From: Paramyrothecium sp. XJ0827 | Lineage: Eukaryota > Ascomycota > Sordariomycetes > Hypocreales > Stachybotryaceae | Assembly: GCA_020881915.1 (NCBI GenBank) | Contig: JAJFPB010000006.1 | Location: 496,001-560,000 of the forward strand | Reading direction: 5' to 3' | Length of the DNA stretch: 64,000 nt | In this document: piece after piece, positions 10,550 through 20,961 of the stretch | Layout: each line of letters begins with the position of its first letter | How positions within the stretch are numbered: position 1 is the first letter of the stretch | Notes under the pieces: model-generated | Database searches by the model: none | Told to the model about the DNA's origin: nothing | What the model saw: the letters and a program-made list of their open reading frames with translations, nothing else | Position numbers and translations under genes: made by a program

Positions 10550-12691
10550 TTACTGAAGTGCAAACCTTTCAAGTTTAAGTGTTCCCTGCTTAAACTCCTT
10601 GATGCTATCTTTCCACAGCCACCTTACATTCATACCGAGGGATGCGAGACCGACGAGGGAATAATGGTCGTCGTGTTGTCTCAAAATATGCGATTCCCCC
10701 GATCCAACCAGCATACAGATTAGATCTCCGGGTTGAGGATCACAGGCGAAAGTTTCGAAATCCCACGCATCCACCAAAGGGTTGTTCAGTGTTGTGAGCC
10801 ATTCCACTTGCCGTTTAATATAGTCTGTATCGGCGATAGAAAACATATCCAACATGTGATCGATTGAGCGCGGCAAGCCTGGCCAAGAATATTGTTCCTG
10901 TATCTTATTCTTTCGCATCCTATGTCTCTTTTCCGAAATTTTGGCGGCTGTTATTGCCTCTGTCATGTCGTCTAAGATCTCGAGCAGCGTCACCAATGGT
11001 AAGGTGCGCTCTGGGAATAGCCAGATTAATCCTCGTAGAAAGACTTTGACTATTCTAAGGAGAATATCACTGAGCCCGGATTGAAATAGCCAAACACAAA
11101 CATGAGCGAGGTGTCGCATTGCACATCCCAGATATTTTACTAGTGTCTTGTCTAGCATGCCTGGCATAGTTTGAGTAGAGGTAACAAGTACCGCATTAGT
11201 CTTCTTTATGTGACCTATGACGAATCCTTGAACAAACAATCTTCTTAAATCCTCGGAAAACTCGGCAATTTGGAGCTCTGGATATGAAGGTAATGTATAG
11301 CCCTTCGTGGACAGGGCATTTTGGGAGGTAAAGTGAACTTTTCTGCAGGTCCAGTCAGGAGTCCACGAAGGTATTCCAGGTATTTGCCTATAACCCTGGC
11401 AGTAACGGAGAACATCTAATTTTCCGGTTGTTGTGATTAGGAACCTAACAAGTTCTCTGTACACAAAGGACGTGGGCTTTTTGTAATTGGGTATGAAGAC
11501 CTTCTGGTCACTGGTCGTTCCGTCAGCCTGAAAACCGAGCCCTAGAAGTGCATAAATCTTGTCTCGATCATCAGTAGCCTCACAGTATCGAAACTGGCTG
11601 AGGAGCTGCATTAAATACTTTGCCGAGATATCCATAAGTTCAGTCGATTCTGAGGTGTTAAGCATTATGTCGTTGGAGGCAGCCGCCGTCGATACTATGA
11701 ACCAGAGGGGGCTTCCTCGTTGATACTTAGTATCATTGTAGGGACTCTTGGTTGACGCATTTGCAATTCTGTGTTCAATCATAAAGTTTGCATTGACGAA
11801 TGATTGCCATGGCATTACGTCTCTTCCGCAAACCATTGTGACTCTTCTTGCGGCTGATATTTCCTGGATTATCCACACGCGGCGAAACCAGCTTCTATCA
11901 AAGAAATTCGACAGCGACCGAATTGTTTCGACGCTGGGCTGGGCTATCAGGTCTTTTCGAATCGTTGAGGCACGTTTGTAGACCCAAAGCGTGTTATAGA
12001 CAACTTGGAACATTGCATACCAGCTAATCAACTTGAGCAATAGGTTCAAAAACCAGTAGGACAGTCTGGGGAGCCACCCAGTAGCGACTAGAACTGCCCA
12101 GGTGAAAACATAATATCGATACCGTGCTGTATGGAATATGCCCATAGCCAGCGGAAGACCCACAAGTATCAAATCCGTGCAGAAACGAATAATCTTGGTT
12201 AAGGCCGATCGATCATGCCAAAGGATCCATTCCGCATTTAGTTGACCAAAGTGAGACATTGCAAGCCCACTGTTTTGACTTTCGTCGCCAAGCCAAACGA
12301 TAACTTGCTCTGCTTCTTGATATATGCGCAGCATGCGAAGGACCTCGCGACTGCGCTCGGCATTATCATTTTGGTTTATGCAAATGGCGTCAACCCAGAG
12401 GCGGCGGTCCCGATCCTCGCGTCTCAGGCAACGGAGTGCTGCTAGCAGATTGCTCGTCACAAAAAACTCACGGCCATCGAGCGTGATTGCATGTGTCCTT
12501 TGGCTACTGCTCCATGTGTAAGAGAGTGCTTCGTACCCAATATGAAACCCGTCAATGAGTACATACTCGAGACTGCAGTGGATTGGCGAGTCTGCGTCAG
12601 TAGAAGGCAAGATGCGGAGAAGCCTGATAACGTGCCTTTCGTTGGTGAGGGGCGTGTATGGGAACAGTGATGACTCTACGACAGGCAACAT
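10550..12691 (-). CDS. HET-domain (heterokaryon incompatibility) protein
   Basis: A single exon of 713 residues, counted from the ATG at 12691; codons in front of it give no better start. The N-terminal half is a classical HET domain: YEALSYTWSSS (about residue 45), LWVDAICINQNDNAERS (about 100), then VIVWLGDE, and RVWIIQEISAA (about 280). Unlike most HET proteins it has a hydrophobic block of about 80 residues (about 165-245) inside the domain, with two or three possible membrane helices before the WIIQE motif. The C-terminus has the family ending GDLICMLVGSG with DDHYSLVGLASLG. HET proteins trigger programmed cell death when genetically different hyphae fuse. Its partner is unknown. It lies alone in AT-rich DNA. 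Confidence 0.88.
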   Translation of the reverse strand: MLPVVESSLFPYTPLTNERHVIRLLRILPSTDADSPIHCSLEYVLIDGFHIGYEALSYTWSSSQRTHAITLDGREFFVTSNLLAALRCLRREDRDRRLWVDAICINQNDNAERSREVLRMLRIYQEAEQVIVWLGDESQNSGLAMSHFGQLNAEWILWHDRSALTKIIRFCTDLILVGLPLAMGIFHTARYRYYVFTWAVLVATGWLPRLSYWFLNLLLKLISWYAMFQVVYNTLWVYKRASTIRKDLIAQPSVETIRSLSNFFDRSWFRRVWIIQEISAARRVTMVCGRDVMPWQSFVNANFMIEHRIANASTKSPYNDTKYQRGSPLWFIVSTAAASNDIMLNTSESTELMDISAKYLMQLLSQFRYCEATDDRDKIYALLGLGFQADGTTSDQKVFIPNYKKPTSFVYRELVRFLITTTGKLDVLRYCQGYRQIPGIPSWTPDWTCRKVHFTSQNALSTKGYTLPSYPELQIAEFSEDLRRLFVQGFVIGHIKKTNAVLVTSTQTMPGMLDKTLVKYLGCAMRHLAHVCVWLFQSGLSDILLRIVKVFLRGLIWLFPERTLPLVTLLEILDDMTEAITAAKISEKRHRMRKNKIQEQYSWPGLPRSIDHMLDMFSIADTDYIKRQVEWLTTLNNPLVDAWDFETFACDPQPGDLICMLVGSGESHILRQHDDHYSLVGLASLGMNVRWLWKDSIKEFKQGTLKLERFALQ

Positions 12692-12719
12692 TGGGGCCAC
12701 CAGCAGGGCCAAAACAGCC

Positions 12720-13010
12720 TAAGTCTAACACGTAATAGGAAATTTAAGTTAAAGGATTTAGAATCTCTCCGGTCCGTATATGTTATTAATAGATGGGATC
12801 TTAATTATATTAGGCGAGGTATTAAATCAGATTATTACGACCTGATCTAATACTATGACTAAGTATTACGGATTAATAATAATCCATGTAGGATAATCAG
12901 GCTATAATAGGCCTTGTAGACTCCATGCTAGTGAACTAGGGTAAGGGTTAGGTATATTTAATTATTTATGCCATGCCCTATATGGAGCTTGATTAGTAGG
13001 CTCGGAGGAT
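12720..13010. other. AT-rich degenerate tract upstream of the HET gene
   Basis: The sequence is dominated by TA and AT steps with many stop codons in all frames (for example TAATAATAATCC and TAATTATTTATG). This is the look of RIP-mutated repeat DNA. No terminal repeats or transposase motif can be seen. Confidence 0.4.
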
Positions 13011-13464
13011 CACAATAGTAGTGTCAGTCATCAAGGCCTAGATACTAGCAAGCAGCCGAATCATAGGCTCCGTCGGTTTTACAATAGCGAGAACTGTTGT
13101 GCTTGGTGCGTTCCTATCTTCTGCCTGGTTTCCTGGGTTTAGGCATGGCGATTTGGCTAGACTAGCGAGGGTGCCCTTGGGTGGCTCTTCTCTTACTACC
13201 GCCGCCTCATGGGAAGTGGAATCATTAGGTTCGACTTGGAATTTAGGTGCTCGACCAGGTCTAGCTCCTAAGCCTCTGAACACTTCGGGAGAGCGATGGC
13301 CTTCGAGCACATCTCGCCAAAATGAATCGAACGGCTCCCATAGGCTGTGGTTACTTCGTCCTGCCACCAACAAAATAGTATTAATCTCTAAGAGCCCTAG
13401 CTATAAGGGAGCAGCGGCTCCTTATATAGCTAATAGCCTCTCAGGGGCTGGAACAGTCCCTGTA
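13011..13464. other. Intergenic stretch with two overlapping unexplained frames
   Basis: A proline- and arginine-rich stretch is open on both strands (13038-13373 minus, 13099-13497 plus). Neither frame shows a domain, signal peptide or credible promoter. The stretch is richer in GC than its flanks and may be a fragment of an older repeat. Confidence 0.3.
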
Positions 13465-13824
13465 TTATGTGCCCTGACACTCTGCGGCAGTCCATGAGCC
13501 AACACCATCGGCTAATTTGATGCATTGATTGTTCTGTCCCCCGCAAGTAGACCATGGCCCCGAACAGTACGCCGCAGACCAACCACCATTATGGTTACTC
13601 CCGTACTCAAAGATGTACCCCGCGTATATGTTGAAACCGTTGCCACAGTCGACAAGCATAACTGAGTGAGTACCAGGCAAGAAGTTGCCTCTAGCACCAG
13701 TATCGTCATCGATCTGACCTATCCAATTACCACAACTGTTGTCGCTGTACATGTTGAGATGTTTTCGCGCCGAAGCGAGCTGGATGAAAACGATGATGGC
13801 GGCCTTCAGCGAAACGCGTGTCAT
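13465..13824 (-). CDS. Small secreted cysteine-rich protein, unknown family
   Basis: One exon of 119 residues. The N-terminus MTRVSLKAAIIVFIQLASA is a good signal peptide with likely cleavage after ASA. The mature part, about 100 residues, has six cysteines (in DNSCGNW, VDCGNG, AAYCSG, STCGGQ, NQCIKL and AAECQGT), enough for three disulfides, and is rich in glycine, asparagine and aromatic residues. This is the profile of a secreted effector or antimicrobial-type protein, but I recognise no family and assign no function. The gene is isolated between AT-rich blocks. An acidic-type GAG/GAT repeat lies about 50 bases upstream of the start, in what should be its promoter. No intron is needed. Confidence 0.7.
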   Translation of the reverse strand: MTRVSLKAAIIVFIQLASARKHLNMYSDNSCGNWIGQIDDDTGARGNFLPGTHSVMLVDCGNGFNIYAGYIFEYGSNHNGGWSAAYCSGPWSTCGGQNNQCIKLADGVGSWTAAECQGT

Positions 13825-13871
13825 GATGGCAGTTCGTATGTATCTTAATCAATTTTCGACAGTGGGGTCGG

Positions 13872-13946
13872 TAATAATAATGAGGACGATGAGGAGGATA
13901 ATGAGGATGATGAGGAGGACAATGAGGATGATGAGAATAACAATGA
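13872..13946 (+). repeat. GAG/GAT-rich imperfect minisatellite
   Basis: About 75 bases of imperfect repeats built from GAGGATGATGAGGAGGA-like units with AAT spacers. Read on the plus strand it would encode an asparagine and aspartate/glutamate tract, but the frame is short and has no start. It sits just upstream of the minus-strand secreted protein gene. Confidence 0.75.
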
Positions 13947-16373
13947 AGTATTAACGTCTGCTTGACTCTAGCGATGTTTTTATACGCAGTGCGTCGTAGT
14001 GGATCTCACATGAGCCCAGTCTCGTACCGTAGAAACTCAAAAAAATTCGTATTTGACTGTAGAGCCTGGATCAACTGGGGCCCCTTGGACAGCTGCTATA
14101 CTAAACCAATATAGGAAGGTTTACTTACCCAAGATACGGGGCCCAATATTCATAAAAATAGTATCATTCAAGAGCGCATTCAATAGAGCATTACGAGGAA
14201 AGAAAATTGCAGATAGCGAGGGCTATACTTGGTATTACAAAATGGCGCTACTGTTAAGAGATCGTGACTCTGATGTCTTAGTGCCTCGGCGAGGCTCGGC
14301 GAGGGCCTAAAGTCGAGCCACTCAGTTAGCGTATGCCTAGCCTAGTAAGGTAATAAAGCCGATCTAAGTAGGAACTTAAAAAACTAGGATTTTTCTATAG
14401 ATACATATAGTGGGGTTAGCTCCTTAATAGACCTATTATCCGGCATATACCCATCTAGCCAGCAGTAGATACTTACTATGAACTAAGGAAAATCGCCAGT
14501 AGAGAGCTTGAACCGCAGGTTAGGATAATAACTGCCCGGCCGACCTATTAGAAAGCAAGGAGCATTAGACATTACTGCTAATTAGTGGGTTCAAAACAGA
14601 TAAGCATGGAGCAGAAGTAAGATGGAGAGTACTACCAAGTCCATATCAGTATTAGCAAATCTAGGTCCTATATTAAGATATTCTCTAAGAGCAGAAGGAA
14701 TTTAATAAGTAACCACATGGGGATTTACTACGTACTCCGGGATAGCCTTAAACTCAATATATTAGGCTATAAGATCAAGAAGTAATATATATTAAAGGGT
14801 AAACTACTAGTATAGAATAATAATAATAGGAGAATTAAGCCTTTCTATAAAATTCATAAATATATTAATTAATCTAGGCGATTTCTAGGGACTACTAAAG
14901 ATTTACCTACTTAATTAAATAAGCATCTTATAATTATATTTTATAATATTCTATTACTAGATAATACTGCTTACATTAGAGAGAGCTATAATAAGCAGCG
15001 GCGACTTCTCCAATATCCGGTTCACTATATTCTGGGGTAAGCTAATATTAGATCCCGTGAAGTACTTGACTTCTCCTCTTCTAATATAGCCAAATGGCTT
15101 AGTGAAGCATTTACTTGAGCTATAATGGAATACTAGGAAGGATTAGTATTAAAAGGTTGCGATGGATCTTATCTCTTGTTTATTAAGATTATATTATTTA
15201 TTGAACTTAAGAAAGATTACATTTCCGGCCTAAGTAATACTACGGACTTCATTATTACTAGGGGATATTAGAACGCTGTAGTTACATAAGAGCTTTAAAT
15301 TAGTAAGTTATAGTAGACCTTATTTTATATTAGCTTTATAGAAAATAAGGATCAGGTCTGCTATTTTAGGGGCAAAGCCGAGATACTGCATTATTACTAT
15401 TGTCAATAAGCATAGTATCTCGAAGGAAGACCTTATATACCTCAATCGCCACGGATACTTTAGATAAGTGCCTTTCACTGAGGTTATACCCGAGTTCAAT
15501 GTTGCACTAGACCCAAGACGGAGGATACAGCTAGTTGATCTCTTTAGAGAGCCGTCGATATAATGATGTGGACTCAAGTTTTCCACTTCCACTTCCTTCG
15601 TTACGCCAGCTTCATTTGTGGAGAAGTAATGAACACTTATACATTCCTGTTTCCGGATATTCTCGGAATGCTTTTGTTCTTCCACCCAGCACCTCGTCAC
15701 CAAGCAGCATGATGTTCAAGTCACTCATCATTTCCACGCTGGCCTCCGCCAGCACGTAATATGTCAGAGCTGTCACACACCAAACGCCACGACAGCATGC
15801 TCTGCCAGTCGCTTCAGATTCCTCAATATCGACGGGACCGCTCCGATAAGTATTACAGCTGTACCAGTCACCAATATTTCAGCTGTGTCCGTACCACCCG
15901 GCAGTCTAAAAGGAGGGCTATTTACGATCTCTTTTTGTAATGTTTCCGTCACATATAAACACTCTGGTTCGGGCGATGGGGTCAACGTCCAGACTTGGCC
16001 ACCTTCTACCTCATCATGAAATGGCAGACTACAGGCTCTTGGTGGCGGTTGCTACAGCGCCAGCCAAGGCGATTCGCATGTGGTACAAGCGGTGGCTAGT
16101 GGATTTGCCGCACTTGACACGGACGCAGGTCATCCTCGAGGTCTCCAATTTGCCTTCAGCCCGGAGACCATGGGCTTTGACGGAGTCTGGACAGATCAAT
16201 GACCGCCTTGTGCAAAACTGGGGTTCAACTTCTTTTCCCCTATACTATTTAAATTCTAACTCTAGTAGTTATACTAGTAATACTTAACTACATTAACCTA
16301 GACTTATTAATAGGTTATAACTAGTATTTTTCTTCTTAATGATACTCTAATATATATTTAATGCCGCTTCTTT
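13947..16373. other. Gene-poor AT-rich block, probably decayed repeats
   Basis: From about 14,330 to 15,480 the sequence is strongly AT-rich and full of stops in all frames, as in RIP-damaged transposon remains; no terminal repeats or transposase motifs are visible. Around 15773-15985 the minus strand has a 70-codon frame containing the protein-like stretch LPGGTDTAEILVTGTAV with a hydrophobic segment, perhaps an exon remnant. The stretch 16,220-16,370, next to the oxidoreductase gene, is AT-rich again. Confidence 0.45.
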
Positions 16374-17413
16374 CTATGTAAACTCCCTGGCTATCTCGGC
16401 GCTCGTATCCAAGGCAACTTTTGTTCTTTCGTCCAAGTCTTCCTCTGGAAGGCCAAGAATACCGTTGTGAAGTCCATGTACTGGCCCATACCCGCCAGTA
16501 GCGCGGCCTGGTTCCTCGGGATAAAAGCTTCGTACGTATAAAGCCCTCATAAAACCCTTCCGTTCCCCTTGTTTAAGCAGGTTCATTCCAGATCGATATC
16601 GAAGACGGGAGCTCTCGGTTTTCATTTCCCAGTCTTCCCGTCGGGAATCGGTTACCCGCAGCAAAGACTCAAACATGTCTTGCTGGCTTACATAGAAAGA
16701 CGAAATATAGATCAGCTGATTTTTGAAGGCTGAGAGGCACGGCTGGTTATCGTTTTGATCATCGGGTTCTTCTTTTAGCGACAGCAGCTTAGCCACAGCT
16801 CTTGCAATCTGTTGCCAAGTCGTGGTATTGACGCGAGCCGTTCCATCATCGAAGAAGGTAACAGATCTTCTTTGTAGGTCGAAGCCGAACCTATCCTCGG
16901 TCCCTCCTAGCCCAAACTCGTACCAAGCACCAGACACGATCTCAATCCAACTGCTTTTCCCTAACTCGGCAATGCGCTTTTGGATCGCGATCTGGGATGG
17001 CCCCAGAAACATTTCGTTGGCGGCAGGATGCGATGGATCGTAACCCCATCCATTTGGAATGATGTATGAAACACCGGCCTCGGCAGCAGCCTCAACAAGT
17101 TTGAGGTTCGTGTCCTTTGGGGCGGTGGGCGACATGGTGATTATGAGCACCTGCTGACCCTGAAGAGCTTTCACAAGTGATGCTTGATCATTGTAATCAA
17201 CAGTCAAAACTTTGGCATTGCTAGGTAAATTGGCAGCAGCTTGGCTGTTGCTCCGCGTAATAACGCTCAATTGATGCTTGCCAGTCCCAAGTACGGCGTC
17301 GGTAATGTGTTTCCCCAACGTACCTGTAGCCTGTTACATATTAGTATAAATGGAGAGCTGTGGAAATTTTAATTACATACACCAACGATTGCGACTTTTC
17401 TTACAGTAGCCAT
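16374..17413 (-). CDS. NmrA/CipA-like NAD(P)-dependent oxidoreductase (isoflavone reductase family)
   Basis: Two exons: 17381-17413 encodes MATVRKVAIVG and 16374-17330 the rest; the 50-nt intron has GTATGT and TAACAG ends and is in phase 0. The joined N-terminus KVAIVGATGTLGKHI is the glycine-rich dinucleotide motif of the NmrA-like/isoflavone reductase group, split by the intron, so the first exon is essential. The protein has 329 residues. Other family features are the strand ending VLIITMSPTAP, then SYIIPNGWGYDPSHPAAN, and a C-terminal helical part. Such proteins are cytosolic SDR-type reductases or redox sensors; CipA-like members are often annotated as isoflavone reductases, and the substrate cannot be told. 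It is transcribed divergently from the aldo-keto reductase gene, 714 bases away. Confidence 0.88.
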
Positions 17414-18127
17414 ATTAAAGCCAGAATCGGATCGTGAATTGGCGATTAGAAATTAATTATGAATGAGAACACGAATCCAGTCTCTCTGAAGATTGTCGCT
17501 CTGGAAGGATAAGATTCATTTGCTTGTTTTCCTGGTGAATCCAATGGACGAGCTTTGCGCTATTTATCATTCTCTCGTGGCCTGCAACCCGATCCTTTCA
17601 CCGTAACTAACAAAGGTGCCGTCAGCGGACTCCTAGTCATTAAAATCCACAAAGGCCTTTAAAACCCGTAGCCGAGTTTTGCACAGGCCCGCTAACCGTA
17701 TCCAGAGATGCAGAAGCCGTAACTCCGGTCATCGTGCGCTTCCAGCCAAATAGCTCTATACGCTCTCAAAGTCTCTGAGCTCACAGAGCTTTTACAACAA
17801 GGAAATCCGGATCTTAGACCTTACGTGTTCTTCTCGATGCGAGCGACCAGATATGCGTTCTGGTTGTTTGAAAGCAGTGTGGGGCTGACCTAATTCTAAT
17901 TGCCGGGTAACTATGTAACTATGGAGCTTTGAGTGTGGGCTTTAAGTTGGCACCGTGGTGAAGTGCTTAAGTCCGCAAAGCCCCCCTCATTCACTTCCAA
18001 TACTTCCAGACCAACCGTGTATAAATATGAGCTTCTCTGCACTTGCATTCTTCTCTTCAAGCTATCCAGGTAGCAATTAGACTGCAAACCCGACCCTTCC
18101 TACTTTCTGAGCAACAATCCATAAACA
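17414..18127. promoter_or_regulatory. Shared divergent promoter region
   Basis: This 714-base gap separates the divergent CipA-like gene (minus) and aldo-keto reductase gene (plus). It holds no open frame of note. A TATA-like element serving the plus-strand gene is listed separately. Co-regulation of the two redox genes is possible but only inferred. Confidence 0.4.
18020..18027 (+). promoter_or_regulatory. TATA-like box of the aldo-keto reductase gene
   Basis: TATAAATA lies about 100 bases upstream of the ATG at 18128, a plausible core-promoter position for a filamentous fungus. Confidence 0.4.
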
Positions 18128-19271
18128 ATGACTGCAATGCACCCACCAGTTCCTCCACCAGCCACCGAGCTCGGTCGTCTAAGAGTCCTTTCGTCCACTG
18201 CAGGTATCAGAGTTTCGCCATTACAGCTTGGAGCCATGTCCTTAGGTAGTGCGTGGTCGCGAGGTTTGGGCGATGTGACGAAAGAAGAGGCTTTCAAGCT
18301 TTTAGATGCTTTTGTAGCGGCAGGTGGCAACTTCATCGACACAGCCAACAACTACCAGAACGAAGATTCTGAGACCTGGATTGGAGAGTGGATAACCGAA
18401 CGCAACAACCGCGACCAGCTAGTCATTGCGACTAAGTTCACCATGGATTATCGGGGTTATGCTCTTGGTGCCGGCAAAGCACCTAATCATCAAGGAAATC
18501 ATCGGCGAAGCATCCATATGAGCGTTCGGGACTCTCTTGTCAAGCTCAAAACTGATTACATTGATATTCTTTACTTGCACCACTGGGACTACACCACTTC
18601 AATAAAAGAAGTCATGAATAGCCTCCACTTTCTAGTTGAGCAGGGCAAAGTGCTGTATCTTGGAGTGTCAGACACTCCCGCCTGGGTCGTCAGCGCTGCC
18701 AATACGTATGCGACAGAGAAAGGGAAGACTCCCTTTAGCATTTATCAGGGCCGGTGGAGTATCTTGGTCCGCGACTTTGAACGGGAGATCCTCCCAATGG
18801 CCCGACATTTTGGTATGGCCCTTGCGCCCTTCCAAGTGCTTGGAGGAGGCAAACTGCAATCCGTCAAGACTATGGAGGAGAGAAAAAAAAAGTGGCGGGA
18901 ACATCAGAGGCGCTCAGCAAACAGAGAGAGAAGTGCGCGTCAGCAAAGCTTTGAGCAAGGTCGCAAGCGAGCACGGGATTGAGTCGGTCACAGCCGTTGC
19001 ACTAGCATACATCATGAGCAAAGCGCCCAATGTCTTTCCCGTTGTTGGAGGTCGGAAGGTGGAACAATTGCACGACAATATTCAGGCGCTGAGCATCAAC
19101 CTAACTAACGAGCAAATTGAGTACTTGGAAAATGTCGATGAGTTCGATCTCGGCTTTCCGGGTAACTTTATTGGTGCTGATCCCAATGTAACGGGATCTT
19201 CACCATTGATTGCTTCAGCGGCCCACGTACACTTTCCCAGTGCTGGGAAGTCATTGAGAGCTCCCAAGTAG
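18128..19271 (+). CDS. Aryl-alcohol dehydrogenase-type aldo-keto reductase, interrupted by one frameshift
   Basis: The first frame (18128-18982) has the AKR barrel start [15 protein letters not shown], the catalytic region [15 protein letters not shown] with aspartate and tyrosine, [10 protein letters not shown] with the lysine, and [14 protein letters not shown] with the histidine. At a run of nine A (18883-18891) the family sequence jumps to the next frame, which continues through [20 protein letters not shown] and [16 protein letters not shown] to the stop at 19271. One base fewer in the run would give about 380 residues, the normal length of AAD-type enzymes (NADP-dependent aryl-alcohol/aldehyde interconversion). 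No other lesion is seen. It is either a recent pseudogene or an intact gene with an assembly error. Its neighbour is a divergent CipA-like reductase. Confidence 0.85.
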
Positions 19272-20251
19272 ATCTCTGCCAGCTCTACACAAGAGCATTT
19301 TTGGGGGCGTTTCAAGAGTGGGACACTGGGTAATTAGAGCACACATCAAGAGTTGAGCACTAAACACAGCATTAAATGTTTAAATATTTCATCTATTTTC
19401 TGCTCGACGGGTTCTAAAAATGCAACTTCCGGGCGTACATGTGATTTAGTACTCTAGGTTATCAAGGGTTATCTAGTAGCAATCTGTTCCTTTTCATCTT
19501 AGTTACTATAATGACTTGGTTAGTGCACTACAAGTACAGCACGTGGTTGTCATTATTGGTTCATCAATATCATACAGAGAACCAGTAGTCCTATTGACAG
19601 ATTGGTCAAACGATGTGCTTGGCGGTGGTGAGACGGAGTGAGCTCTTGTATGGATGTCACAGAATTTCAGGAATTATCCCTGAGCTAATACTTTTTGCTT
19701 GCAAGTCATGATACGTCCCTCGCTCCCCATAAAATTTTTGAGTCATAGTACGCTCAGACCAATTCTGGTGCCTTGACAGCTTTTCGACTTCGTAGCTTTC
19801 AGGATAGACAATTCACCCACCGTGGACGTCGAAATAGAATTAATAGGTCTCTTAACAACGGCTCCCTTCCGCCATGTAATCCTTGCAATACACGAATGCT
19901 TCTATTCATAATACCCGTGCTAGTTTCGGTAGCAGAACCCTAGACTTATTAGACTAGCACAGAACTTGCAGGGAGGGAAACTATTAGATTTATATATTCC
20001 AAGATTGATCCCTTTCAAGCATCCATTATACCGTCCTAATTATACCAGGAACTTAAATTAGAAGAGAGATGTTACGAATATCATTAACAGTAAAACCCAT
20101 GGCCTTTGAAACAGTCTTCTCCTAGAAACTCATCGATTGTAGCTACCACAATCGCCAATATGAGCTGGAACACATATTCGTAAAGAACATGCGAGATACA
20201 TATTGAAATAGTGTATCTACTCATTTCAAAAGATACACGAACAGGTCTCTT
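19272..20251. other. Intergenic stretch without visible genes
   Basis: Nearly 1 kb of AT-leaning sequence with stops in all frames. It should contain the 3' ends of the aldo-keto reductase (plus) and DUF4267 (minus) transcripts, which converge here. Nothing else is recognised. Confidence 0.4.
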
Positions 20252-20623
20252 CTATACTTTCAGCAGCTGTGAGCTAACAAATGCTAACATGCAAGTATTG
20301 AAGATGTGTAGCCAGACAGTATCCACCTCGGCATAGTGAATGAGCAGCAGATACGTGTCTGCAATACCAGTGCACATCCAGCACCTGAGAAAGATGCCCA
20401 ACGACTTGTGTTGCCCAGTTAGCGTTAGCCACCAAGTGGCTAGGCCAGCCGAGAGGTTGCGTCCGCCAATGCCTGGGTAGAAGACAGCCATGTCCCGGTT
20501 TGCGTCGATGACACCGAACACTCGTGTCATGTGGTTCGGGTAAAATACACCATAGAGGCCACTTCCAACTAAGAGAGCGCCTATGAAAGCGGTGATAATA
20601 TTGAGACTGGATTTGTGAAGCAT
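20252..20623 (-). CDS. DUF4267-family small membrane protein
   Basis: A single exon of 123 residues with four hydrophobic segments: TAFIGALLVGSGLYGVFYP at the N-terminus, a glycine-rich stretch YPGIGGRNLSAGLATWW, then FLRCWMCTGIADTYLLLIHY, and a last helix FNTCMLAFVSSQLL. Length, four-helix pattern and the GGRNL-type motif match DUF4267, a family of unknown function found next to many fungal genes. It is probably an integral membrane protein with both ends on the same side. A run of T (about 20740-20750) lies upstream. Nothing about a pathway can be inferred. Confidence 0.8.
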   Translation of the reverse strand: MLHKSSLNIITAFIGALLVGSGLYGVFYPNHMTRVFGVIDANRDMAVFYPGIGGRNLSAGLATWWLTLTGQHKSLGIFLRCWMCTGIADTYLLLIHYAEVDTVWLHIFNTCMLAFVSSQLLKV

Positions 20624-20869
20624 GTTGGTTGTGTTTAATATAGTGTAGGTGAAGCTGAGAAGCTTAAAGTTTTGGCGTGCTATAAAGCAAATAAAAAATC
20701 AAGACCTTGATGTTCTGCGCTGGTCAAGCAAGCAAGATTTTTTTTTTTGGTTCCACGATCAATGTAATTATATATCTCGTCTACCCTCATAGCACACACC
20801 TCGGGTTCATCGAACTTAAGGCGGAACAAGATCGACATGTGTTAATTTGGCTCCGGACATAGCATTTGA
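20624..20869. other. Promoter region of the DUF4267 gene
   Basis: AT-rich non-coding DNA including a run of about ten T near 20740. No other feature is seen. Confidence 0.3.
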
Positions 20870-20961
20870 GCACGGCCACTTCCAATTTAGGCTAGATTTG
20901 ACGTGCGAAACGTCAGCACGGCCACTTCCGAATTAGGCTAGATTTGATGTGGGAAATGTCA
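20870..20961. repeat. 46-bp tandem duplication with transition differences
   Basis: Two adjacent 46-base units (20870-20915 and 20916-20961) both start GCACGGCCACTTCC. Several of their differences are C-to-T or G-to-A type, for example GACGTGCGAAACGTCA against GATGTGGGAAATGTCA (one difference in this segment is a C/G transversion). It is a recent duplication touched by CpG decay or RIP-like mutation. Confidence 0.8.

Noticed and set aside
13038..13497. Opposed frames of 111 and 132 codons near the HET gene
   Set aside because: Arginine- and proline-rich without domain; probably GC-rich repeat DNA.
14330..15480. Possible transposon
   Set aside because: AT-rich decay is clear, but no terminal repeats, target duplications or transposase motifs could be seen, so no element is named.
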